Counted from the first letter of the stretch, positions 21,869 through 34,891 are shown. The stretch is DNA of 64,000 bases from Atherinomorus stipes (GCA_023101725.1 JALJCO010009028.1:1-64000); one strand, 5' to 3'. The notes: generated by a model from the letters alone, not told the origin. A program made the numbers and translations.

Positions 21869-23727
21869 GAGTGTAAAATAAATTACAGTTACACACCATT
21901 GCGATGCATTCATTTGAAGGCGTTGTTCTGCAGGTTCGTCATCTTCATTCTCCTGCGCTGGGTCAGACTCTGGTTCGAACATGTAAGGCTGGATGGACAA
22001 GTCTCCAGTTGTCGACATTTTTAAAAAACTTAGAGATGAAAAGTTTATCTGCCGATAAATAATCGTATCACTGCTATAAAAACTTCAAAAATGGCCGAAA
22101 GGGGTGGAGTAGACCGCGGTGCGACCTGGAGGGGGGTGGGGCGTGAACTTTCTCACTTACATTTAAAGAGACCGCACCAAACGAGTCTAAAGATGCGCCT
22201 CAGAACAGGGCGGAACAAGGGTCTGTGGAGTTACAATGACGAGGAATTCAGACCAAAGCATTGTAGTTCTACTTTATATGGACCATAAATGAATCATTTA
22301 TATGTGAAAAAGAAGGATTTAAAAGCATGATATGTCCACTTTAAGGCATCAAGATTAATCCTGTTTTATCTGTTTAGCTGATTTGTTTATTCAATGTCTT
22401 CCTTTATTCATATAATTCAGATCTTTGCTTTATTCTATTTCATTGTGTTCTTTTTATTTCATCATGTCTGAATAATTGATCCATTTGTACACATGCCTCA
22501 CTTAGAATTCACAGATGCTTATAACCATTAAGCTTAACTGATAGTCAAATGATCATTTGAGATGTGTCTGACTATTGGAGGAAACCTGACTGTCAGCTTC
22601 CCATTGTCTGACAAGCTGCAACCCACATTCCACTGCCAGGCAGAGCGCGAAGCTCTGAACTGTGAGAATCAGAATTGGAGAGATCGAAAAGAGAATGAGA
22701 TTTGATGGGATTGGAAAGAGAACTAGATCTGATGAGAAGAAGAACGAACAAGGCAGAACTGGAGAAACTTGGAACAATGGGGAAAGAATGAGACGAAACC
22801 TGCTCTGAACTCAGCAGAGTTCAGAACCACGGATCACTCAGGGAGGAGTGATGGAGAGAAGAAGACTTTAACCCAAATCATCTTTACTATCAACCATCCC
22901 GTGACATCAGTCCTGAAGCTGCACGTCTCTGGGGAGACGGATGTGAGAGAGAGGACGAACCAGAACCACCACTGAGCTGACAGCCCGCAGAGAGCCGGAC
23001 GAACTTCCAGGAGATCGGGAAGATTTTTGGGGGCCATCCACCCGACAATCTTCCAAAGGATTTGAGGAACAGTCCAGCAGAACCAGGGCGTGAGTGAAGC
23101 ACCTCAGTAAGACGGAATCTCTGAGGAGAATCCTGATCATTTGCTATGAAATATGATCTGATGTCACAAGAAGTTGGTGATAGGTGAATTAATCCAGGCC
23201 TACGGTTTACCAGACCCAGTTTAACTTTGCTTAGTTGGATTAAGAAATCCTTCCTTCTTTTTCTTTGAACATTAATTAATTAACTGAGGCTTAATTAATT
23301 TATGTTTCATCTTCATACCATCTCACATTTCTTTCACAAGATAACTTTTGGTTGATCATCATGCTCACATATTTCTTGTATATATCTTGTACATACATTA
23401 TCTCATGTAGTTTGTAGACTAGTTAATAAATACTCCGTATTATCTTAACTAGTCGTTGTTTTGTGGTTTTTCTGATGTATCATGAAAGGTCACTTCAAGC
23501 GAGAACTCATGAAAGCGTCCTGAGACTGATCACTTAATCAAATCAATCTAAGAGTTGATTTAAGACTTTAATGGTTTTCCTTGCTTCCATTACATATCAA
23601 ATAAGTAAGGTGGTGCTCCGAGGCTCTATTAGTATTGATATTAATAGAAATATTAATATTAATTTTAATATCATACATAGTGACGCTATATATATTGTGG
23701 TTGCCCAAGCTAAATCACAACATATTA

Positions 23728-23744
23728 TGGTGCCCCGTGTGAGG
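23728..23744 (+). promoter_or_regulatory. Candidate primer-binding site of the LTR element
   Basis: TGGTGCCCCGTGTGAGG begins with the TGG expected to pair with a tRNA CCA end and lies 5 nt after the 5' LTR. The tRNA was not identified. Confidence 0.6.
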
Positions 23745-25079
23745 CGTTTGAAAACTTTTCATGATACAAAGAAACCCACTGAACTGTTGCTGGTCAACAG
23801 GTGTGAGCATTTCATTTTCCAAACTGGATGTGAAACATTTTAATGCACTTTAGAACAGAGGAAAGTGTGGACGCACACAGACTCTGGCAGAGTGGGGGAC
23901 ACATGCTCTCAGCGAGCCGCTGACCCAACCCTTTGATTTATGACCTTTCCCCTACACAATAGAAGCTAAAGCTAAGCTATGCTTCTACTCCTACATGTTG
24001 CTACATGTAAAGTTGATCTTGCATGCATAAATAGCGCTTGAACGTTCATTTTTTTTTTTAAAGGCCTTCGTGGGCAACAGTGTTGCGTATTCCAACATTA
24101 GTTGACCTGCACTGAGTGTTAGATAATTTAACTGCGTATTCCAGTAAATTAATCTAAACCAGACCCTCCGTTAGCTGGCTAAGATTAGCTACCTTGGTCT
24201 GCTAAGGCCGTGACTCCCCAAGGAGTGGAGACGGCTGGAGGTGCAATAAAAATCCACTGCAGCGTATTCCTGCAAGTGATTCATTTAAAGCAGAAGTTGC
24301 TTGATTTTCATTCCTAACAGACCCCAAAGAGGTGAGCAAGGGACAGATTTAAATCTGAGATTATTGGCTGTAAGAACATTTAGAAGATTTTACTCAATTC
24401 ACGCACTGGAGGAAAGTGCTGATGAACAGATCAAACAAGTAAAAACGCTTTGATCTTTGAACAGTTGAAGAAATTGCTTGAGAAGTTTGACTTCCTAAAC
24501 AATTTCATTTTGGAAGGTTGTTTTCTGCTCTCTACCCACAGAGTAAGAGAGTGTGTTTATCTTTGAGCATCTTGAAACTTCCAAGAAAGTTTGCAAGCTG
24601 CCGCCTTGTGTCCTGAGACAATCAGACAGATCTGAGTGTCACTGAAGGAAGCCACTCTTACAACCACAGTTGTGTTAAACAACAAGGTTTCACCTGCCAA
24701 ATTGGAAAATCCAATTCTGGAAATCCTTTTGAATCATGCTTGATCTTCACTAAGAACACGTTACCTGTTTATGCAGGTAAAATCCTCAACACTGACCACG
24801 GCAACGTAAATCTGATCACGGATCAGAAACAACCCACAGATAAAAGTCTAACCAAAACCTTTGGTTGCTTATCTGTTGTTTTCTGGTAGTTTTAAATAAG
24901 TCCACCATGCAGTGGAGAACGCAGGAAATTAATTGGCATAAGTCCAGAAATTTTCACAGCTGAGGAAGAGAATACATCTCTCCAGCACAAGTTTTGAAAT
25001 TCTGGAAAAGGTAGTCAGCAAAACCAGACTCGCATAACTGAACTAACAGTCAGTTTACTGAGACTAAGAAAGAGAATGA

Positions 25080-26300
25080 TGAACTTAAAGGCAGAAGCAG
25101 GGGCTTTGACAATCGCTCCAGAGCTGCCAACAGGAACTGGCAGAAACTCAGACTGAGCTGAAGGAGCTAAACCAGATTCATGAGGAATCCAGAGCTCTCT
25201 TCAGGAAGCTCAGAATGAAATCAGAACTTGAGGAACTGGAAATTTCTGTTTATGACAAACATCTCAATGATAAACAGACACAAATCCAGCTGCTGGAAAG
25301 ACAGCTAGCTGAAGCCAGAGATGAGCCAAGCTCAGCTTATCAAGACCAAAGACCACTTATCAGAGGAACTGATAAGAGCCAGAAGAGAACTGTTTCAGTC
25401 TTCTGAGGCTGAACACAGACCAGGAAATCAGAGCATCCTCTGTGATGACAGAGAGGATCTCCTCAGTAACAGGAAGTCTCATGAGAATTCTTCTTGTCCA
25501 CTTTTACCTCCTGTACCACATATTCTTTCTCTAGATCCCAAAACATCTCCAGATCCAGGTGAATACCGACCAGGCTGATGGGCCAGGAGCCGGGACTCAC
25601 CAGGCTCCCACAGATAAAGATCTTTTCAGAATTGCTCAGAATTTGCCAAAATTGGAAACCACATTTGGCAAATTAAATGACATCCGAACCTACCTGAATG
25701 ACATCAGCTTCTACCTGCAACGGGCCCCAAAGGCTTCTGTTAGTGACAAAATCTTCCTCATCAGACTAACAGCAAGCAATGATGTCAAAAAGTTCATTGA
25801 ACGCCAGACAGATGCGGTCAGAAATGACTTTTCCCTCCTCTGTGAAGCTTTGGAGAGAGAATTTTCTGAAGAAGCAACTCAATCAGGTTTGAGTTTTGCC
25901 TTGAACACAAAACAGGGCCAGACAAGAACCACCGAGCCAGTTCTACCACAGACTCCTCAGAGCTTACTTTGGTTTGCGCAATGAGGAAAATATAGATGAA
26001 GAACAACACTTCAAACAATTTTTCTCAGTAACCTGCATCCTGCCACGAGCCGTCACTTAGGCATATTTGCAAATCCTTACAATGCTACAATCCGAGAGTT
26101 ACGTACGTGGGCTGATTTAGGTTTTCAGAAACACCTGCAAACTAAACACCGCAAACTTGACCTTGTGCTGATTCCTGAGTCTTCTTCCAGGGAGCTGGGT
26201 AAACGGACCTCTGATGCAGCCACTTTCAGACCTAAGTCAAAGTCCAGTCAGTCCAGTAAGAAACAATCTTACTCACAAGCTGAACATTACGGGTGAGGAG
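25080..26300 (+). pseudogene. Gag-like remnant of the LTR retrotransposon
   Basis: The first part (to about 25400) encodes a heptad-rich coiled coil (LEELEISVYDKHLN). The second (25559-25984) encodes a helical gag-like domain containing FIERQTDAVRNDFSLLCEAL. Frame changes and stops separate the blocks, and the following region continues in another frame to about 26.3 kb. Gag would assemble particles in the cytoplasm; this copy cannot make an intact one. No pol follows before the 3' LTR. Confidence 0.6.
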
Positions 26301-27017
26301 CCTTAATCTCAGAGTGAAGTCTCAGCTAAGCATTCATAGTCTGTGTACCTGAATGAAAATTAAAACAATTCTCTTCAGGTTTGACGTCCTAACTTTAAGC
26401 TTTCACAGCGAAGTTTACCATCCAGACTTCTCCCACAGCAGATTTTGCACACGTGATTTCAACAAGTGGGGGAACAATGAGCTAAAATTTCCCAGAATGT
26501 AACGGCAGAAGTTGATTTCACATTGAATGTGCTCACATCCAGTTGCAAATTTAAGCTCTGTTTACACATGAACCCATGCATGACCTATTAGAGGATATTA
26601 ATCGTTATTATACTGTAGTGTAGTTAGAAATGAACACTTCTTTCCTTTCCTCTTGCTATGCTATGTTTCAATTATTAATCACTTGAAGCAGTATTTTGAC
26701 TTTTCTTTAGTAGATTAAAATCTTTTAAAGTTTTTTTTATAGTGCACATTTTTTTATCATTATTTTGATAATTCAGACTTTAACCCTTAGTCCTGAATAG
26801 ATGTTTAACTCTTAAGTTACTTTAGGTGTACGATTAGTGCATGCATATCCTTTTTTCGATTTTATTTTGTTTTTTTTTTCTTATGATTTAGTGAATCCAT
26901 TTCTTGATGACATCAGTCATATGGAAAAAGCCAAATTGAACCTGCAAGAATCATGTTGTTTCCTTTGGACCACTTCATCTGTGATTACGATCTCCTTCTT
27001 AACTGAACATCGTAATC

Positions 27018-27030
27018 AAGTGGGGGAATA
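27018..27030 (+). promoter_or_regulatory. Polypurine tract of the LTR element
   Basis: AAGTGGGGGAATA lies directly before the 3' LTR. A near copy (AAGTGGGGGAACAA) lies at about 26464 inside the element. Confidence 0.65.
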
Positions 27031-29010
27031 TGTAGTGATCTCAAGCCCAAAGGTCTCAGCAAAAGGATACACACATCTAACCAAATATACTTTGGGACAC
27101 ATACTGATTGATAAAGGCCACATTTGGATTAAAGCAGACATCCCAAGGAGGAATTTTGCTCAGAGAAGGACCTTCTCTGAGTGAAATGCTAATTTACGGT
27201 CCTGAGAGCAACTCCAGAGGACCGGCATTTTGGTAAAACAAACAGTCCAATTGTTGAACTTTGAACCCATCCTCCAAGCTTGGAGATACTCCTTCACAGT
27301 ATTTACGACCTGCTATAAATTGGTTCCTTATAGCCAATTTTGTAATGTGTTCTTAACATCCAAGAACTGTTTTATATTATCAGGAAAGTAAGCTCATGTT
27401 AATCTCATGATGAAGACTTTTCTTTTTTTTTGATGTGCAACATGATATGCTTTGGTGATTAGAAACTAGATGTTTCTTCCCCAAACTCACATCACATGCA
27501 TTCCAGGATTTGCTGCATAAAGGTGAAGAAAGAGACACTTTACCCAACTGCTGAAACCCCACTTTTATGTTAAGAAATGGACTTCCTCATATCAAATGAT
27601 GTCTAACACATGTATTTTCTTTGGGAATCTTAAGGCATCAAGATTATTCCTGTTTTATCTGTTTAGCTGATTTGTTTATTCAATGTCTTCCTTTATTCAT
27701 ATAATTCAGATCTTTGCTTTATTCTCTTTCATTGTGTTCTTTTTATTTCATCATGTCTGAATAATTGATCCATTTGTACACATGCCTCACTTAGAATTCT
27801 CAGATGCTTATAACCATTAAGCTTAACTGATAGTCAAATGATCATTTGAGATGTGTCTGACTATTGGATGAAACCTGACTCTGTCAGCTTCCCATTGGCT
27901 GACAAGCTGCAACCCACATTCCACTGCCAGGCAGAGCGCGAAGCTCTGAACTGTGAGAATCAGGTTTGGAGAGATCGAAAAGAGAATGAGATTTGATGGG
28001 ATTGGAAAGAGAACTAGATCTGATGAGAAGAAGAGCGAACAAGGCAGAACTGGAGAAACTTGGAACAATGGGGAGAGAGAATGAGGCGAAACCTGCTCTG
28101 AACTCAGCAGAGTTCAGAACCACGAATCATTCAGGGAGGAGTGATGGAGAGAAGAAGACTTTAACCCAAATCATCTTTACTATCAACCATCCCGTGACAT
28201 CAGTCCTGAAGCTGCACGTCTCTGGGGAGACGGGTGTGAGAGAGAGGACGAACCCAGAACCACCACTGAGCTGACAGCCCGCAGAGAGCCGGACGAACTT
28301 CCAGGAGATCGGGAAGATTTTGGGGGCCATCCACCCGACAATCTTCAAAGGATTTGAGGAACAGTCCAGCAGAACCAGGACGTGAGTGAAGCACCTCAGT
28401 CAGACGGAACCTCTGAGGAGAATCCTGATCATTTGCTATGAAATATGATCTGATGTCACAAGAAGTTGGTGATAGTGAATTAATCAGGCCTACGGTTTAC
28501 CAGACCCAGTTTAACTTTGTTTAGTTGGATTAAGAAATCCTTCCTTCTTTTCTTTGAACATTTATTAATTAACTGAGGCTTAATTAATTTATGTTTCATT
28601 TTCATACCATCTCACATTTCTTTCACAAAATAACTTTTGGTTGATCATCATGCTCACATATTTCTTGTATATATCTTGTACATACATTATCTCATGTAGT
28701 TTGTAGACTAGTTAATAAATACTTCCGTATTATCTTAACTAGTCGTTGTTTGTGGTTTTTCTGATGTATCATGAAAGGTCACTTCATCGAGAACTCATGA
28801 AAGCGTCCTGAGACTGATCACTTAATCAAATCAATCTAAGAGTTGATTTAAGAATTTAATAGTTTTCCTTGCTTCCATTACATATCAAATAAGTAAGGTG
28901 GTGCTCCGAGGCTGTATTAGTATTGATATTAATAGAAATATTAATATTAATATTAATATCATACATAGTGACGCTATATATATTGTGGTTGCCCAAGCTA
29001 AATCACAACA
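27031..29010 (+). repeat. 3' LTR, 1980 bp, uninterrupted
   Basis: It starts TGTAGTGATC and ends CACAACA, and is followed by CTGC. It contains several AATAAA-like signals near 28715 and an AT-rich stretch with repeated TTAATATTAATA near 28930. It provides the empty site for the Kolobok-like insertion in the 5' LTR. Confidence 0.9.
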
Positions 29011-29966
29011 CTGCCGTTCAAGAACTTAATACGATGTGATTATTTACTGAGTTTAGCATCAACCAGGACAGTAAACCAGTTCTGGGGTGACGCGCCTGTC
29101 ACGTCTCTCCTTCCCTCTGTCGCATCCCACATCTTTATTAAATTCCTCATCACAGCGGAGTTTCCGCACGCGTGCACCAGCCACCATACTGCCATCACTG
29201 ATAAATAAGAGTCTGCGTCTCTGAAACAGCTTGTATGGTTTAACCAGCACGGCAGAAACTGTCTGCATCTGGCATCAGCCAACCTGATCCCTGCAGCTTG
29301 AGTTACAGCCTCAGACCTGCGCAAAACGCCTCCACAGAATCAGTTTAGTGTCGGGAATATTCATTCTTTTTCTCATTTCTCATTAAATTATTCTGTCATT
29401 ATTATTATTTCGTCTGGAACAAACTCCCAGAAAGTCTTAGATCAGCTGAAACACTTAGTTTGCTTAAATCCAGATTAAAACCCACCTGTTCTCAGCTGCA
29501 TTCACACATAGATTTTACTCTAAAGTTCAAATCTAAGAGGCTCTATACTCTCTCTTTTTAATCCTTAATTTTTTAAATTTTTGTCATTTTAAAATCATAC
29601 TTGTACTTTTTTGTTCTTAATCATTTTTCTCTTTTACACTCCGCTGCAATGCTTGGTTTATCTGAAGCACTTTGAATTTTCCTGTAGGCTACATGAAATG
29701 TGCTGTATAAAAAAACTTGCCTTGCCATTAAGATTTCCTGTTACCAGACGCTCTGACATCATAGAGAAACAGCTGGATTTTGCTTTAATATATTATTTAA
29801 AAAAATTCTATGTTGAGAATGAGAAATAAATCTGTTATTGCCATATAAACACACAGAAAAGTACCGAAAACTGGTACCGTTTGGTACCGGTACCGATTCG
29901 CAGGGGTCGAAGAAGTTGGTACGTATAGATTCAAATGTGATAGGTACCGGCATCCCTAGCTACAAC

Positions 29967-30360
29967 AACGTAAAGCGTACGGGAGCATTAAAAAGATCCT
30001 GAAGAGAAGGCGTCCGCTTTCAGACACCTCTCATCAGATGCGCATCCGCATGGGCCAAGCGGGGGTTGAAAACTTACGACGTGTTCAGGCAGGCGACCAG
30101 CAACCTACGAGGAGCAAGAGGATACGAAGTGGAGAACGCAGGGACAAACAGCGGGGAGGCCACGCATGCTACAAGGCTGCCGTCGACCGGGACCGCGACA
30201 TGGAAACAAACCGGAAGCGGACGCACCGGAGAGGCCAGGAGACGCACGCGGGGACGACTGCAAGAATATCGCCTGAGAGGAAAAAACACAGGCTGAATAC
30301 GTGCACCAGGATAAACTCGAGTAAAGATAGACATGGGTATGGTATCACTTGTCCTGCTAC
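29967..30360 (+). pseudogene. L1 ORF1 C-terminal remnant
   Basis: Together with 16245-16336, this encodes the conserved C-terminal part of an L1 ORF1 protein (DHDYSLRTL, then RKAYGSIKKILK). In another frame it continues with MKTYDVFRQATSNLRGARGY. ORF1 protein binds RNA and chaperones L1 retrotransposition. At least one frameshift (near 30020-30060) breaks the frame, and the hAT insertion splits the domain. Confidence 0.6.
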
Positions 30361-30749
30361 AGAAAGGTAAAATGTACCTGAGTATACAGTTTTTGTTGTT
30401 ATGATGGGTTATAGATTAATAGACTGTTAGCCTAAAAGGGACTGTAATGCAGCTGCAAGGTCTGGTATGGGTATATTAATCCTACATGGGTTAAATCTCA
30501 TTACTGGAAGGGGGCCCTTTCTTTGTGTAAGGCTTTCCCCCTTAAATCAAAAAGAGAGTCAGCAGGAGAGGAGGGTTGTTGACATCTCTTTATGGAGGTC
30601 ACTTTCTTTTTCTTTGTGTATAGTTCAAATAAGTTACAAACAGTTACAAAAATGTTGATGGTTCATGACTGTTTAACTGAAAGCCTGTTGATCAATCTTC
30701 AAGACATTATCAAAACAAAGGTGATATATGGATACTTAACAAGTAATTA

Positions 30750-33600
30750 AGATTCTCGTCTTTAAATGTTAATGGCCTGGGAAACCCAGTCAAAAGAGCC
30801 AATGTAATGTCCAAGCTTAAAAAGAAAAGACGCAAATCAACTTCCTACAAAGAAACTCATTTATATGTAAAGCAGAACATGAGAAATTTAAGAAATTTGG
30901 TTTTTCAAGAATACCTTTTACAGCTCATATTCTAATGCTCGGAAAAGGAGGAGTAGCAATACTGATGCTAAACGTAATTAAATTTGAGTGCACAAAAGAT
31001 AGAAAAGATAGGGAGGGAACTTACATTATTGTGAAAGGAAAAATTGACCAAATAATGATAACGTTAGTAAATATATATGCCCCTCCTGAGAGTAATAAGG
31101 ATTTTTTGAGTCACTAGTTGAAGTATCATTGCCATGGAGGCTGAAGGTATATGTATATGTGCGAGGGAGACCTGAATGTGATAATGGACTATGACTTGGA
31201 CACAACCAGCCTTAAGAAAAATAAGAAATATATTACAAAACTGGTCAGGAATACATGGGAGGAGTTAGGGTTTTTTGATGTGTGGAGAGATTTGCATCCA
31301 CTACGGAGGGATTTTAGTCATTACTCAAAGGTCACATTCTGTTTTACTCTAGGATTGATTATTTTTTGTACAGACTGAAAATAGAGATATAATACAAGAT
31401 AGTTGGATTGGAGTGGCAGATGTTTCCGACCATAGTGCCATATATTTAAAGATACACTTGAACTGTAGACAAAAAAATACATTATGGAGGCTGAATGAGG
31501 GGATATTAAACAATAAATCAGTTGTTGAGCAAATTAGGGCGGAAATACGGGGGGACTTGGGGGGGGTTTGCCTAGAGGAAACAAATCCAGCAATATTGTG
31601 GGGGATGCCTTAAAAACAGTGGTAAGAGGTAAACTGATTGCAATTACAAGTAACCTCAAAAGAGAAAGAATAAAACAATATAAAATTTATATAGAGGAAT
31701 TGTTAGACATTTAGAACAGAAACACAAGGGAAACAGAAAAGTTGACCCAAACATTAATAAGCAAATGAATGAGGTGAGAAGGAAAATTAATAACTTACTA
31801 CAATAGGAAGTAGAAACAAAAGCAAGATATTTGAAACAAAACTATTATGAATCAGGCCCGAAAGCAGAAATGAAACTGTTGGCGGAACGTTCACAGAAAC
31901 AACAAAAATAAACCACAGTCAACAAAATTTATGACCCAAAAACAAATCAACTCAAATATAAACCAGAAGAAATTGAAAATATTTTTAGAGAATAATACAA
32001 AGAACTCTACACTGAGTCATCGGCGACAAATCAGGAAAACAATGAAGTGTTACATGACTCCCTGGACCTCCCTTCAATAGGCACAAAACAAAATGAACAG
32101 GCAACAGCAAAAATAACAACCAGTGAAATTCAAGCAGTAATTGGCAAATTAAAATACAACAAGGCAGCTGGTAGCGATGGATTTACCTCCGAATGGTATA
32201 AAAAGTTCAGTGAAGAACTAACACCTCTACTCCACAGAACTTTCAATTGGGTTATGAGTGATGACAGAATCCCCCCTCCTGGACAGAACGAAGTATTCAC
32301 AGTTCTCCCCAAACCCCTAAAAGACAAAGAATACTGTCAAAATTATAGACCGATATCAGTATTAAATGTGGACTACAAGCTGTACACTTCAGGTATATCA
32401 AAGAGACTCCAAATATTTGTACCAGACCTGATAGATGAGGACTAATGCGGGTTTGTTAGGGATGAACAAACGCAAGATAATATTAAGAAGAACATTTTGT
32501 ATTATCCATAAAATACATAAAGACACTATACCTTTAGCTTTGATTAGCTTAGATGCAGAAAAAACACTGACCAGATAAAATTAAATTAGGAATTTTATAT
32601 TTAACTTTTGGAAAAATTTGGATTTAATACTAAATCAATTCAATGCATCAGGTCTATCTATAACAAACCTATAGCTAGGGTAAAGGTCAATGGCTCTTTA
32701 TTGTCAGGAAGATTCATTCTGGGAAGAGGAACCAGACAGGGCTGTTGCCTTAGTCCAACACTGTTTTCCCTATACATTGAGCCATTGGCCCAGATGGTCC
32801 CCTCAATAAAAGGTATAGATATAAATAAACAAATCATGTAGTAGGTCTGTTTGCTGATGATATTATAATATACTTTAAAAAACCCAGTTAATTCATTTAA
32901 GCATCTGACTTTAAACTCTGGAAAGATTTGGTTTATATTCAGGTTACAAAAGTAAATATACTTAAAACTCAAACTCTCATGTTTAATTGCTCACCAAGTC
33001 GAGAACTCAGGGAATGGGGTATAAACTGGGTGACTAAATCAGTTAAGTATTTGGTGGTTATAAACATAACTAGAGATCTTTCCAAATTATATAAAAGTAA
33101 CTATTTATACATTAAGCAAAAACATAAGGGAAGATATTGAGAGATGGAGTACTTTATCCGATGGGATTAGCTTGATAGGATAAATGTGGTAAAAATGAAC
33201 ATCTTACCACGTTGCTCTATGTGTTTCTATCTCTACCAGTACACATATCAAAAAAGCAGTTCTATAAGTGGGACAAATGCATATCAAGGTTTGTGTGGGG
33301 AGGTAAACGACCCAGAATACGTTACACTACTCTACAATTATCTAAAGATAAAGGGGGAATGGCACTCCCAAATTTGAAAGAATATTTTCATGCTGCTCAG
33401 CTACGTCAATTAATTTGCTGGTGTGATGAAAGCGATATGTAGCTCGATGGAAAGATTGACCCGTCTATGCCTGCTCTGTTATTTTTGGGCATAGTGGGGT
33501 CATTTCTTGGGGTATCCTCAAGTGTTTTATATTTTTAGAATCTGTACAACTTAAGCTACAAGGTTATGAACATCAATGGACAGTAATAACTTGCAATGCT
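30750..33600 (+). pseudogene. L1 ORF2 remnant: endonuclease and reverse transcriptase
   Basis: The AP-like endonuclease start (SLNVNGLGNPVKRANVM) appears near 30760, MCEGDLNVIMDY near 31155 and VSDHSAIYLKI near 31420. Reverse transcriptase follows: NKAAGSDGFTSEWYKKF near 32160, NYRPISVLNVDYKLY near 32340, ISLDAEK near 32545, GRGTRQGCCLSPTLFSLYIE near 32720 and FADDIIIYF near 32850. A C-terminal block LPNLKEYFHAAQLRQLICWC sits near 33370. The order is that of the fish L1 clade. Many stops and frame changes make it inactive. Confidence 0.8.
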
Positions 33601-34891
33601 CTTGAAAAAATGCCATGAATATTAAAAATACACAAAAATCGGAATTGTTTTCATCACATCTTACTAACTAAAAAAACAAAACATAGTGATCCAAAACATT
33701 TCTAAATGTACAAAATTAAAATAAATACTTCTTAACACTTTACAAGTTATTGCAACCATTTATCTCTTTTAGTTTTTGAGATACAGTCCTTATTGGTTGC
33801 AGAGTACAAAGGCGATTTGATTTCAGCTTCAAGATAAAGCAGCTAATAAAAGCATTTTATTTCTGCTTTGGCGTCATTTGATGGGAGTATTTCCAGCTGC
33901 TTTACCTAGAATATCTAAAATAAACAAAAAAGGTTCTGGACCATTGAGAAGCTGAAAAATTATTCAAAATTCTGTAATTTTTTCATAAATCCAAGAAATG
34001 AACCTACGAAATGAACATACAAAAACTATAAAAATTCAGAAAATGATTGAATAATTGTTGAGTATCTTCAACCTATTTTGAATATATATTTTTTTAATTC
34101 TTTCGTTTTTGAATCAGGTTATTTTATGTACAGGGTGCACTTTCGATTTGTGAAAATACTGCACAGCATGTGTGCTGTAACTTGTGGTTTCATCAGAGCC
34201 GGTTCACAGTTCCCTTACCTGCTCTGCCAAATATTTCCTGCAGACTCCAGATGTGTAAATATAAACTATTCTAAGACTTGCCTAAATGCAAAATAAAAAA
34301 AATCTTTAAAAAAAACAAACAAACCCTAAGCCACTAATGTCATAAAAACAACAAGAAACCACTAATCTTGCTGCAGATCTGTAGTAGAACTAAGCCACTT
34401 CATATGCTAAAATTAGCAACTGTTATTAAAAAAAAAACTACTGAAAACCAGCTAAAACCATGTAAAACACAATATAAATGACAGAACAACCTATTCTCGC
34501 TTTATTTTCCTCATTATTTGTCTCTCTTTCCATCGTCAGTCTCTCTGGCAGTGACCACTTAACACTCCACTCTGCAATGACTTCTTGGCGCCACTTTGTG
34601 TTTACATTGCCGATCTGCGTCGCACTTAGCGACAAATGATGACGTCATCGACTCGCGACGCCAGCTCAGCTTGAAAGGCGCCAGTCTTAGCTTTCAAATA
34701 AAAAAAAATATCGTTCTAGCTGTCATAGTTTTTATTTTAGAGCAGTTTAAGTAGGATTATGCTAACAGGGAACTTCTAGCGGCCGCCCGCGGCCGTTCCG
34801 TTTTTAAAGGGTTAAAAGTTTTGTGTTCTGGGAAAAGACACGGTGGATTGGGATTACCCCACTTCAGGAGTTGTTACTGGGCTGCCTGTTT
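33601..34891. other. No recognisable gene
   Basis: AT-rich sequence with short A runs, probably the L1 3' region followed by unassigned repeat. The part near 34620-34800 is more CpG-rich and ends CCGTTTTTAAAGGGTTAA, which resembles one terminus of a TTAA-type transposon; the matching left end was not found. Confidence 0.4.

Larger units (their letters stand above)
17333..22340 (+). mobile_element. THAP-bearing TTAA transposon (Kolobok-like), internally deleted
   Basis: TTAA flanks both ends (17329-17332 and 22341-22344), and the 3' LTR shows the empty site. The termini are AGGGGACACATCATGC and, inward from the right, AGTGGACATATCATGC. It encodes an N-terminal THAP finger exon (17640) and a C-terminal exon (20067), but no catalytic core lies between them. 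A THAP domain together with a TTAA duplication fits Kolobok. A hAT MITE (18550-19079) and a foldback element (21241-21868) sit within it. Confidence 0.8.
16733..23722 (+). repeat. 5' LTR, interrupted at 17333-22340
   Basis: 16733-17332 and 22341-23722 together align with the 3' LTR. The two LTRs show scattered substitutions and small indels (for instance an extra base run near 17321, and GAGTAATCACT against GAGTGAAATGCT near the 5' part), so the insertion is not recent. Confidence 0.9.
16733..29010 (+). mobile_element. LTR retrotransposon with gag-like remnant and no pol
   Basis: Two LTRs of about 1.98 kb start TGTAGTGATCTC and end ATCACAACA. A 4-bp duplication CTGC flanks the whole (16729-16732 and 29011-29014). 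A candidate primer-binding site lies 5 bp after the 5' LTR and a purine tract precedes the 3' LTR. The 3.3-kb interior has a coiled-coil and gag-like frame but no recognisable protease, reverse transcriptase or integrase. It is probably a non-autonomous derivative. Whether it belongs to the Ty3 or a retrovirus-like lineage cannot be decided without pol. Confidence 0.85.
16337..29958. mobile_element. Second copy of the GGTACC-family hAT, split by an LTR retrotransposon
   Basis: The 8-bp duplication GCTACAAC lies at 16329-16336 and 29959-29966, in the L1 ORF1 remnant. The left terminus AAGGGATGGGTACC and the right terminus TAGGGATGCC (inward) match the element at 9069-10409 in reverse orientation. 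The two halves, 16337-16732 and 29015-29958, join exactly where the other copy is continuous. The BED-finger remnant (about 16515-16590) and the L2 tail (about 29390-29735) are both present here too. Confidence 0.9.
16245..33600 (+). mobile_element. L1-type LINE, 5'-truncated, split by a 13.6-kb nest of later insertions
   Basis: The element starts inside ORF1 at 16245, is interrupted from 16337 to 29958, then resumes and continues through ORF2. Removing the insert and one GCTACAAC copy restores an ORF1 frame across the junction (LDHDYSLRTLQQRKAYGS region). ORF2 endonuclease and reverse transcriptase motifs follow to about 33.45 kb. Many stops and frameshifts are present. The 3' end is approximate. 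Confidence 0.8.

Noticed and set aside
34795..34816. Possible piggyBac or TTAA-type terminus (CCGTTTTTAAAGGGTTAA)
   Set aside because: No matching opposite end was found nearby, so no element could be delimited.
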